Part shown: positions 54,112 to 64,000 of the stretch, piece by piece
Position numbering within the stretch: the stretch's first letter is position 1
Layout of the letters: every line of letters starts with the position of its first letter
Source of the DNA: Lojkania enalia
Taxonomy: Eukaryota; Ascomycota; Dothideomycetes; Pleosporales
Length of the DNA: 64,000 nt
Assembly: GCA_010094045.1 (NCBI GenBank)
Contig: ML986594.1
Span: forward strand, 257,228 to 321,227
Direction: 5' to 3'
Notes under the pieces: model-generated
What the model was told of the DNA's origin: nothing
Database searches by the model: none
Seen by the model: only the letters and a program-made list of their open reading frames with translations
Position numbers and translations under genes: made by a program

Positions 54112-55911
54112 TCAGGTCCAGAGCCATTTCCTACAATTCGGCGCTCCACATAGACACGGAATAGCGTCTTCGCCCACCTCCTCATCGCTGCCTCCCTCAT
54201 CCTCATTATCCATGTAATCAAACGTCAGCTCCTCGCCCGCCTCAATATCCTTACATGCAAAAAAAGCAATATCATAGACCTTGCAATCATGCTTGTTGTA
54301 GCTCACAGTATACTGCCTGCAATTAGGGTCGCACGAATGATTCATGAAACGCGTCGGCCCGCCCATAAACTCTCCATCAACAACATACACCTCTTCCGGC
54401 GCCATGCCCTCTGATTCCGCGAACTTGTCCAGCGAGTAGAGATACGAGGCTTTGGCTTTTGAGGTAGCAGCTTCTTCGCGGCGCGTGGCTTCTGCATCGG
54501 TGATAATTTCCCCACGGTACGTGTCGATGAATTGCCCCTCGTACAGCTTCTCCGGACACCGCAGACCCCAGCCTCGATCGCTGGCTGTTTTGAATATTTC
54601 GAGCTCTACCATGCGACCAAATTGCACGTTCTTGTTTCGGCAGTAGGGCCCGCAATTGCAGTTATTGTTGCACTCGTAGATGGGGTGGCGCGAGTCACGG
54701 TAGAAAGGAACGAGGCAGCCGGCGCGCCGGATCTTCGTGCCCTCGGCGAAGTAGGGGAATTTCTTTGGCAAGCCAATTGTGGAGCTTCCGGTCGCTTTGG
54801 CCGTCTCGTAGAGTTCGCGCTGCTCGTCGGTGAGACGGGATTCGTCAACTACGGCATACTCGAGGCAGTCGCATTTCTTAGTGTATTCGCAGCCGATGTC
54901 GCGGCCCATGTGTGGTGAGCATTGCTTGCAACCGACCTGCGCAGCGGGGTCGACTTTGAAGACGCCTTGACCGAGGACATAATCAGGTATGTAGCGAAAA
55001 CGGAGAGAAGGAGTGGATGAGTCAACCGTATTGATTAGTTTGATGGGCTTGCCAGGTACTTTTGCAAGACGGAAACGAGTGTACGCGAAGCGGATGGCAG
55101 CTTCTGCCCTGTCAGTCTTAGAGCGTCGCGCAGCGTGGATCATTTCTGGTGTAGGAACATTCATTATGCTGAGTTCCGGGACATCTGGACCAGATGCCTG
55201 CGATTGATCAGCAATGAGGTAATAATGAGGGTAAACTTGTCTTACGCTTCTAGCGAAGATTAAACCATCTTCAATGTCAAGTATTCCATTATAAACTTCG
55301 GTTTGGGTAGGTAATGAAGAACTATTATTTGTTGAGAGTGTATTGGATCCAACTGATGGTGACCGCTCTGTTGATGGGGTCCTACTGGATTGAAGCAAGC
55401 GACGGTCCAGTGGTGAAGGTCTCCTCTCATATTCAATTTCTGAGTCAGGGCTCTTTCGCTTTTTAGAGAGCAATGATAGGGAAAGGTCATTCTTGCTCCA
55501 CCTAGATGATAATAAGCATAGCTGACTTTAGATAGCAAATATCCACTTACGTAGCCCTGACCTCAAGGTAGTCCTGAACAAACTCTAGACATCGTACTCG
55601 TGAGAGTTCACTCAGACTATGCCAACTGAATGGAGGCTTCTTGGTTGTAGTATCAGTCTTCCATCGGACCAAGTATTCTTCTTCCTAAACCAGCAATATC
55701 GAATTAGCTGAGCTTCTCACGTGAAATCGAACAAAGCACTTACACCCCTCCTAACTCGGTTGCACAAGATGGAGTGGACCTAAAAACGATTTGTTAGGCA
55801 GATTTCTACCTAAAAGAACGCGATTTTGGGAACGGACGCGTGGCTCACCTTGTCAGCTAGGACTTGGCGATCGGACTGTCTACTCTTGCCGACCACCACC
55901 ATCGCCGGCAT
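54112..55911 (-). CDS. Histone H3 lysine-9 methyltransferase (Clr4/KMT1 type) with divergent chromodomain
   Basis: Clr4/DIM-5 enzymes methylate H3K9 and build heterochromatin. Exons: 55849-55911, 55744-55779, 55551-55684, 54112-55501 (540 residues). Chromodomain-like residues about 22-78: VHSILCNRVRRG, then EEEYLVRWKTD and SWHSLSEL. Pre-SET zinc cluster: QVGCKQC, GCEYTKKCDC and YECNNNCNCGPYC. The SET core shows RGWGLRC, RFMNHSCDPNC (NHSC at 465-468) and EELTFDYMD. A post-SET CLCGAPNCRKWLW closes the protein. The pre-SET, NHSC and post-SET parts are complete, so activity is likely. The first chromodomain aromatic position is not evident, and an insert follows VRWK. Bases 55198-55245 could be an extra 48-bp in-frame intron. 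The gene lies beside an AT-rich tract and diverges from RRP1. Confidence 0.93.
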
Positions 55912-56987
55912 GACGTATCTGAAGCATGTCAGCGAATCCAATTACGCGTCATAATAAGCTACTGATATCTTTTCTAGCAGATTGTAACGCTTTACCAAAC
56001 GTTTCCACGTTTGTTGTTGATGCTAGGAGGAATGAGGTTACGAACCAGGTGAGGCCGCTACGGGCACGAAAATTGCCCTAATACCGGAAGTTACCCTGCA
56101 AATATTAATACTTAGTCAATTACATCTATTTTGACATATAGCTCACCTTTTTTATTTTTATTTTTTTTACCTAACTAAGAGATTTGCTATACGTTCTAGG
56201 AGTAGTAGGGAGGTCCAAGATAATAGCGGTTAGAAGTCTAATTTTAGCGGTGTTTCGATGATATAATCGTGCACAGGCCAATTCCTAATTTATCTAGTAA
56301 ATAATTAACTTAAAAAATTCTTACTAATTACTCGTTTATTAAAGAGAAAGGAGGGTATATTACAAGCAATTATATTTCCATACTCTCTTTACGATTAGTA
56401 TATTCTACGCCTATTTCGGTGCGCTATGATACTTAGATAGATATATTCTAAAAAATAAGCGCTAAAAAGATATAGTAAGCTTGGCCTAAATGTGAAGTAT
56501 TTCCGGTGTAATTTAGTCGTCAATAGTAATCTTTCGAAGTAGTATTAGTACCTCTAAGGGAGTTGAATTATTCGCTAAAACAACTTTTAGTCAACAATCC
56601 TAACAGCAATTTTGCTTCATAATTTATAATCGAATAGCCCACTAAAGACTTTTCGGAAGCGAAAAGTTGCGTACCAGCAGAGAGTTTGTCCAATGACAGT
56701 TTTCACAACTAGCGAATCCAAACTAAACCAGAAGACATTATTACCCCATAATATCTGACTAGCAAACTCATCCAAAAGAAACAACATGTCAATGCACCCT
56801 ATCCCGTCGCAATCACAAAGGCTTTGTGTAATGACCCTCTTTCTTAGGCTGGGCCCGCACTGAACGCGCATGCACGTGCCGATAAGCCTTATCGCAACCC
56901 TCAATTCTATGCCCGCCAGAAAAGTTTCCCGACAAATCGCAGCACTGCGGTACGGCGTTCAACGGCATCCCTCCAAATCGCCCTGCC
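55912..56987. other. Divergent intergenic region with TA-rich, RIP-like tract
   Basis: Bases about 56090-56620 are very AT-rich, dense in TA steps, with stop codons in all frames and poly-T runs near 56155-56170. No transposase remains readable. The pattern fits DNA altered by repeat-induced point mutation, though base counts were not computed. The last 350 bp before RRP1 return to normal composition. Confidence 0.55.
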
Positions 56988-57846
56988 ATGGCTTCCGAAC
57001 CACAGAATAGCCCCTTCATAAAGAACCTCGCGTCAAGCGGTAATTCGACCCATTTCCAGATGGAGCTTCACACTTTGAAGAATTTATGCTAATGATATGG
57101 TGTGCAGAGAAGAAAATCCGCGACCAAGCCCTCTCGTCTCTACGCACGTACCTCAGCGCTCAGAAACAGATCTCGCAGCTCGATATACTCAAGCTATGGA
57201 AAGGGCTGTTCTACTGTCTATGGATGCAAGATAAGCCTGTGCACCAACAACGGCTTGCGAGGGATTTGGCAGGGTTAGTGGGGGTGTTGCAGGGGAATGT
57301 TGAACTACCATTTCTAGAGGCGTTTTGGAGGACGATGGGGAGGGAGTGGGGAGGTATTGATGCGCTGAGGTAAGTCTCCTATTCGCTTCCGCTCGTTAGT
57401 TCTGGTCGGCGTCGTCGTATGTGTTGGACCTGGATGGATGCTAACAGTGAATATTTAGGATGGACAAATACCTCTACCTGATCCGCCAATATTTAAACGC
57501 CTCTTTTCGCTTGCTATCGAGAAATAAGTGGGGTGATGAGTCGGCTATCGATCGCTATGTCGAGATTCTAGAAGATATTCCGCTGAACCCTACGGACCCG
57601 AAGATACTAAATGGGCTGAGGTATCATGTACTAGATATTTATGTCGATGAGATGGAGAAAGTGTGTGGAGAGGATATGGGAGATGTGCCGGTAGAGAAAT
57701 TGCTAGAGCCAGTGGAGAAGCTGAAGCGGGAGGGACGAGACAGGAGTGTAAGGAAATCGGCGGAGGAATGCCTTGGTGATGACAGGGTAAGACGGTGGAA
57801 AGGTGAAGAGGTTGATGCTGAAGGGGAAGGAGAGGATGACAAGTAG
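56988..57846 (+). CDS. RRP1: Ribosomal RNA processing protein Rrp1 (Nop52 family)
   Basis: Rrp1/Nop52 works in the nucleolus in maturation of the large ribosomal subunit (27S to 25S rRNA processing). Exons are 56988-57039, 57108-57369 and 57459-57846, giving 233 residues. Splicing gives PFIKNLASSEKKIRDQALSS, the family start. Then come LKLWKGLFYCLWMQDKP, QQRLARDLAGLV and [29 protein letters not shown]. The third exon continues DPKILNGLRYHVLDIYVDEM. The C-terminus is short, acidic and charged. Introns are GTAATT...TGCAG (68 bp) and GTAAGT...CTAAC...TTTAG (89 bp). It is convergent with TRM8; the stops are 280 bp apart, and no gene lies between them. Confidence 0.94.
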
Positions 57847-58126
57847 AGTGGAATGGAGGACTGAGGCTGGCAGAAAGTACGGTGCGTGTCTTGAGCGAGG
57901 CGTTCGGGAAGTATTGCATATGGGAGGGAAAAGTTCTGATACCTAGGCTCTATGAAGCCAACTTGAGTTCATTCCTACATTTCTACTAGAAATATCTAGA
58001 TCACATCAACTTTGAATTGCATCTTCGATTTTGTCGAGTAGGTGATAACTATAAGTTTCTGCTTCAGCATACTAGTCCGAACTGCGTGGGCTATTGGCAA
58101 TCACCAGATCCGCGATACTATCAAGC

Positions 58127-59166
<1,040 letters not shown>

Positions 59167-59628
59167 CGAGTCTCCGTCAGGCTGGCTGGGATGCAGGGTA
59201 CAGATATTTGCCCGTTCAGATGGTGTTGGCTGCGAGTGATATGGTTCGGTGGACATTAGCGAGTGAGAAGGTGGAGTCAAGCTTTTCACTAGATCCCGGC
59301 CAGGCAATAATCGCGTGTCCCCTCATGGAAATGCAGGTGATGTGGGCGAGAAGGCAAACGATCCACAGTCCACCAAGCCCACAATTGTATGACGTAACAA
59401 TGGACGTTGACTATCCAAAAGCAATTCTAGACATTACAGAACCCGATGCAAAAAGAAGTCGGCCGTAACCGCGCACTGCGAAAGCCGCCCTTCCCAGTAT
59501 GTTTGTCGTTACAAGTGAAAAATAGAGTGTACAAGAAATGTCAAAGTGAAAGAGTATCGCTCAATGACCAAAATGCTGTCCCATATGTGAATCAGTTATA
59601 TGCACCTTTCCTTTCGTCAAAATCATGA
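59167..59628. other. Short intergenic region between TRM8 and GID4
   Basis: Both genes run on the minus strand, so this contains the 3' end of GID4 and the promoter of TRM8. The frame upstream of the TRM8 start stays open to 59307 without further family similarity. Confidence 0.5.
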
Positions 59629-60798
59629 TTATCGGAACTCGATTGCGCCTTGACACCCATGGTCGTCAACGTGCTCAAGCCTGAGCTTCTGGAATCTAGC
59701 CGATGTTAGCTTTGTTCGAGTTTTGATGCTTGGCGCACATACTTCTCGCTCTTTGCATGGAAGTAGATGCCCTCGATGCTCCCAGATACTTGGTTAAAGC
59801 AAATATAATAGAACCCTTCAAAGCTGGCACCATTGATCGTTCGCACCCGGTGGTCTGGGACAAGGAAATATTCCTTCCACCTCATAAACAAATGTTCTTT
59901 CTGCATCCAGTCCTTTGTGACTAGCTCCGGGCGCGAAGAGAATTTCGAGAGTGGTTTATATGCAGGGAATCTGGCCCAGTGTTGCCGATCAACTTTCTCA
60001 TTGGATCCCCATTCTGGATGCTGTGTTATGAAGGTATATTTGCTGCCGATTATTTCACCCTCAAAATACGTGGTGAGACTTGGATGATCTTCCGTGAGAC
60101 CTACGGACCATTAGCTGTGCCCTGAACATGTCTAGGCGAGGATCCACGCACCTTTAATGCGCAAGTATCCACAGAGAAACGACTCCCTCATGTCAACATG
60201 TTTTACCTCTACCTCCACCTCGTATTGCTGTCGATCGGATGTTTGGTTGCCCTTGAACTTACTTCCAGGTCGTAATAACGATGACGACGTATTCGGTAAA
60301 AACTGCGCTTAGCGGTCAGCGGGCACGGTACTGTGCATGGAAACGCGTTCCTCAGGCGATGGCAATACGGACCCTTTGGTTCGGGAATGGCGACGTCAAG
60401 ATACTCGATTGATGCCACGCGACAGGGGCGGGCGCAGTTGTGGAAAGCGGTGATACTTGGGGATGCCGTTGTTCTTCGGCGACCTCATCTGTGCCACTCA
60501 TGGGCGTTGGGATATCTCTAATCGGAGCGTCTATCTCTGCTTCAAGGCCTTTTGGGCGCGAGTCTGGTGATTGCGCATTAGGTCCGGAGTCTTGCGCTGC
60601 CGGCGGCGGCGTGGGTTGCTGCATGGGGGCTGAGAGCGACAATTCGACATTGCTCTCCGGGTGCGGTGGTTGCTCGCCCGTTAGGTCTTGAGCCGCGTGA
60701 AAGCGCGACTCCTCTGGTGGACAGGTTGCGCGGCCGGCGAGATGGCTCTCGTGCTCTGTTGGTGGCGGCGAGAGCATCGCATCATCGGGAGTCGGCAT
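59629..60798 (-). CDS. GID4: GID/CTLH ubiquitin ligase substrate receptor Gid4 (Vid24)
   Basis: Gid4 is the exchangeable receptor of the GID ubiquitin ligase that binds N-terminal proline and targets gluconeogenic enzymes in yeast. Exons: about 60369-60798, about 60152-60307, 59743-60100 and 59629-59695 (336 residues). The beta-barrel begins LLRPGSKFKGNQTSDRQ, then VEVKHVDMRESFLCGYLRIK; splicing continues GLTEDHPSLTTYFEGEIIG. Then come HWARFPAYKPLSKF, FMRWKEYFLVPDHRVR and INGASFEGFYYICF. The last exon adds FQKLRLEHVDDHGCQGAIEF. The N-terminal 140 residues are Pro/Ser-rich and disordered. The edges of intron 1 are uncertain: C|GTATTG with a CTAAG acceptor keeps the frame, and AGG|GTCCGT with GCGCAG also does. 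An upstream in-frame ATG lies at 60888. Confidence 0.93.
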
Positions 60799-61506
60799 GG
60801 TCCCGGGGCAGAGGATGGCAGAAGTCACAGACAAAGGCAGAATTGTGCAGACATGGGATGGAGACCAGACGGCAAGAAAGAATCGCAATGCGCTGGGAAG
60901 TTAGTGCGATTTGGGAAGAGAGACAATGGAGGTGTCCATGCTTGGACTGGCCGACTCGGAGGGAAGGGTTGGCCTGCTGAAGGCTTGCAGCTTACGCGGG
61001 GAAGGTACGCTAAACCTCACGTGCGCATAAACAGGGCAAGAAAGAGGCATCTGTCGTACCAACAATCGTCTGCAGCTGTTAGTTCGAGCCCAGCGTGTCG
61101 CCATCACACCTATCGCCGCTGTCCTTGCAGTGCTCTATTCCTGCACTAGCATGCTGAACATCATGTGACAAGCCCCCCAGGAACTACCTGGGACGGTGAA
61201 GCTGTTTTGGTGTATTGCGAGCAGCCTTGGCTCTGCTAGTTGGTGTTGGCATCGCATTCGCATTTCAGAAGCTGTTTTCTCCTACAGATATCGCATCCCA
61301 TGTTGGAATTCGGTTCGCTTGTCGTTGAGATGGATGACATTTGCTAGTAGATCCGTCATATTGGCTTCTGGACTCCAGACGCCCGATGTTCCCCACAAGG
61401 CCCCTGGCCGGCTGAGGCCTTTTCCGTCCCGCATTTGCATGTGCTTGATATGCTAGCAAGAAAAGCAATGTCCCAAAACGCCATCCGGAGATGCCTGGGG
61501 AAGAAT
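60799..61506. other. Intergenic region between GID4 and Mago nashi
   Basis: This contains the promoter of GID4 and the 3' end of the Mago gene, both minus-strand. Plus-strand frames such as 60688-61149 show no domain. Confidence 0.45.
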
Positions 61507-62286
61507 CTAGATGGGCTTGATCTGCGAGGAGAAGCACGTCAATATTGCTGCTTGCGGAACAAGATTTTGCAGACGGTCGGATTAGACATACCTTGAAATG
61601 CAGGGAGATGAGTGAGAACACTAAAGCCTTAAGATCTTGAACAAGATAGTAGAAGACACGGAGACCCTCGGGATCGGCGGACTCCGTCACGTCAACCAGC
61701 GAGCCAATCTTAGCTGTCTGTCCACACGGTTAGCTGGGGCGATAGAAGCTGGTTCTTGGTCGTACCTCGAAGGAGATGAGTTCGTTGCCCATGCGGATCT
61801 CAAGCTCCTGGCGACCGTCCTTGTTCTTCTGCGGCCATTTCGTATCGTCTTCTCTGTAGAGTAGTTAGTCACTGGATTCCCTTCAAATCCTACTTCCTGG
61901 TGCGTACTTCATAATCTCACTCTCTTTTACTATTCGCTTGATTTCTGCAATCAGAGCATGGCTTACACACACTGGAGCTATTAGCAGCGGGCGGGAGGGA
62001 GCGTAATGGACTTACTCTCTTTCCGAATCAAGGAGTCATTTCGATAGTTGGAGTTATTTGCATATCGTGCTGATGCACTCCGCCCGTCCCCAAGCACGCG
62101 GAAATCGAACTCTAGGGCAGAATTGGTTGCTGTTTCAGTGATACACTGGAGAATACTGACCTAGGAATTCATGTCCGAATCGGCCTTGGTGACCTGAGCT
62201 GGATAGAAGAGTCAGTTTGACACGTGCTATATAGGCAAGGCGGATATTTACTAGTATCGGAGGTAGAACGGCTCGCTCGAGGCCAT
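61507..62286 (-). CDS. mago: Mago nashi homologue (exon junction complex core)
   Basis: Mago pairs with Y14 and locks eIF4A3 onto spliced mRNA in the exon junction complex. No single frame shows the gene; splicing seven exons does: 62252-62286, 62161-62198, 62016-62111, 61908-61971, 61766-61853, 61592-61717, 61507-61521 (153 residues, all phases agree). The product runs [106 protein letters not shown] and [20 protein letters not shown], and ends KIKPI. This covers the whole family. The six introns are 44-70 bp and GT-AG. The last exon encodes only IKPI plus stop. Mago is absent from Saccharomyces, which fits a filamentous fungus. It is divergent from SEC26. Confidence 0.96.
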
Positions 62287-62765
62287 GATGCGCAAAGTAT
62301 GAAGATTTGGGGGGCTTCAAAGCAGACGTTGACAGGGTAAAATGTAAGTGTGGCGGAAGAGCAGCCTATGAGGGTGATGGGTCTGCTGATGCTTGCTGTA
62401 GGAGGCTCTCACGAATTTGGCGATTCAAGTGTGGTCCGTGCGCGCCAATCGGGACTTCCGCACTTTCTCGAAGAGACACCTTGACTATGATGCTCAACTG
62501 AGACTGTGGATGCCGCTGAGCTTCGAGGCCGCATTTCTGCGCACCACAATTTTCACCTTTTACCCTCCCTACCTCCGACTCCGATCTCTGTCTGTCCGCG
62601 CACGCCTTTCACCGTCTACGTCTCCTTAAATACACGTAGCATCCCACTTATTCTAGACCACAAGGGAATTGACGGCTAACGGCCGATTATTGGGGTTTCT
62701 AGGCACTACAGCTAAAGGAAACAACGGGCTCCACAGTCAGTACGGATATCGAATAGTCAGGCACA
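62287..62765. promoter_or_regulatory. Divergent promoter region of Mago and SEC26
   Basis: Some 479 bp separate the two start codons. Bases 62540-62640 are C/T-rich and may be leader or core promoter of SEC26. No other gene is seen here. Confidence 0.5.
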
Positions 62766-64000
62766 ATGGCGACGTTCCTCGAGAATGCATATAGCTTGGT
62801 ATGGACCACCTAGCGCCATACAGAACCTCCAGGGCTGACTTGGGCACACAGGTCCACCAGGACAACGCTGCAGATGTTCCCTCGCAAAATGAGCTCAAAA
62901 ATGCTTTGGAGAAGGGGACAGATGAATCGAAAATAGAGACAATGGTACGAATTCATTCACGCACCTGCTGCGCACCGCTGCAGGACGCTGGGCTGACAAC
63001 CGCATAGAAGAAGATTCTCTCAATAATGCTCAATGGTGATCCCCAAGCCGGGCTTCTTATGCATATAATACGATTCGTCATGCCAAGCAAATCGAAACCT
63101 CTGAAGAAATTGATGTACCTCTTTCTGGAGGTCTGCCCGAAGCACGACGCCCAGGGAAAGCTTCGACAGGAATGGATACTGGTGTGGTGTGTATACACAT
63201 GTTCTCCAAGAGTTCGGAAATATCTAATACCGTGGAAGTAATGCTATCCGCTTCGATTTGCAGGCACCCAACGAATACGTGAGGGGAAATACCCTCCGCT
63301 TTGTGTAAGGCCCCAACCACGAATACCCTGAAGCGCTCTAATGCAAGACATAGTTCAAAGCTACGGGATGCTGAGTTGGTAGAACCACTTCTACGTGAGA
63401 AATTTAGTTCTGACAATGGGAGGTTCATGGTCACTGACGAGCTGATAGAACCTGCCCGCCAATGCCTACAGCATCGGCACGCATACGTACGAAAGAATGC
63501 AACTTTTGCGATCGCTTCGATATACACACATCTCCCCGAACTACTTCCCGATGCTCCGGACCTGTTGACTACGTTTTTGGAAGAAGAGAACGACGCCACA
63601 TGCAAGCGTAATGCTTTCGCCGCGTTAGCGTCCATTAGCCACGAGAAGGCATTGGAATATCTGAGCACAGTCTTCGACTCTATCCCCAACCATGACGAGC
63701 TTGTGCTCCTTGCTGAGCTCGAATTCATCCGCAAGGACGCCATCATCAACCCGCAGAACAAGGCACGATATCTTCGATTGATCTTTGACCTTCTAGAGTC
63801 AAGCGTCTCGACGGTGATATATGAAGCCGCTCACGCCTTGACCACCCTCACAAACAATCCTGTAGCAGTCAAGGCAGCCGCAGGAAAGTTCTCGGAGCTC
63901 GCCATTAAAGAGCCGGACAATAATGTCAAGCTTATTGTTCTAGAGAGGGTGGACCAGCTGAGGCAGAAGAACGAAGGTGTCCTAGATGACCTAACAATGG
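62766..64000 (+). CDS. SEC26: Coatomer subunit beta (beta-COP), 5' part, cut by window edge
   Basis: Beta-COP is part of the COPI coat that forms Golgi-to-ER vesicles. Visible exons: 62766-62798, 62852-62944, 63008-63186, 63239-63304, 63354-63394 and 63449-64000 (continues). The start is MATFLENAYSLVHQDNAADV, then KNALEKGTDESKIETM, LHMHIIRF-like LLMHIIRFVMPSKSKPLKKL and LRQEWILVCNAIRFDLQ. Splicing at 63304/63354 avoids an in-frame TAA and yields LRFVSKLRDAELVEPLL. Bases 63395-63448 form a 54-bp stopless intron (GTGAGA...GATAG); removing it gives EPLLQPARQCLQHRHAYVRK, which follows the family without insertion. HEAT-like helices continue to the edge (CKRNAFAALASISHEKALEY). About 321 residues are visible of roughly 950. 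Confidence 0.95.

Noticed and set aside
63078..63761. 227-codon minus-strand frame
   Set aside because: Antisense to spliced SEC26 exons and running through its introns; no domain.

Overview
The window is nuclear DNA from a filamentous ascomycete (Pezizomycotina). The genes carry many short spliceosomal introns (about 44-70 bp, with CTAAC/CTGAC-like branch points). They include Mago nashi, taspase, an NRC-2-type kinase and an H3K9 methyltransferase, a set typical of filamentous fungi and not of budding yeast. Stretches between genes include TA-rich, RIP-like DNA and a decayed hAT transposase. I cannot assign a class from sequence alone. I place 23 protein genes plus one transposase relic. Most are housekeeping genes, and several were rebuilt exon by exon because single reading frames hide them.

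Left part (1-16.2 kb): the 5' end of a Baeyer-Villiger-type FAD monooxygenase (-, cut by the edge); TFB4 of TFIIH (+); a taspase/asparaginase-2 family threonine protease (-), divergent from ARP3 (+); an F-box protein (-); TAF10 (+); the mitochondrial ribosomal protein RSM19 (-, four exons including one of 16 nt), divergent from MRE11 (+, eight exons).

Middle (17-31 kb): a long disordered protein with an N-terminal eIF4E-binding motif (+); an NRC-2/FPK1-type AGC kinase (+); an accessory, repeat-rich stretch with the hAT relic; DAD3 (+); mitochondrial uS5m (-), divergent by 183 bp from TRM2 (+).

Right part (31.7-64 kb): a 2482-residue intronless coiled-coil protein (-); an MFS monocarboxylate-type transporter (-); an uncharacterised, probably mitochondrial protein (-); a LARP1-type La-motif/DM15 protein (-); a 5.3 kb stretch without a convincing gene; a Clr4/KMT1-type H3K9 methyltransferase with a chromodomain (-), beside a TA-rich RIP-like tract; RRP1 (+); TRM8 (-); GID4 (-); Mago nashi (-, seven exons); and the 5' part of SEC26, beta-COP (+, cut by the edge).

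The genes do not form a cluster with one pathway. Several are arranged head to head with short shared promoters (RSM19/MRE11, uS5m/TRM2, Mago/SEC26). I found no clearly new biological system. The best leads are two GC-AG introns in one divergent pair, the 16-nt microexon, introns of length 3n without stops, the repeat domain of the giant protein, the 4E-binding motif, and the divergent chromodomain.
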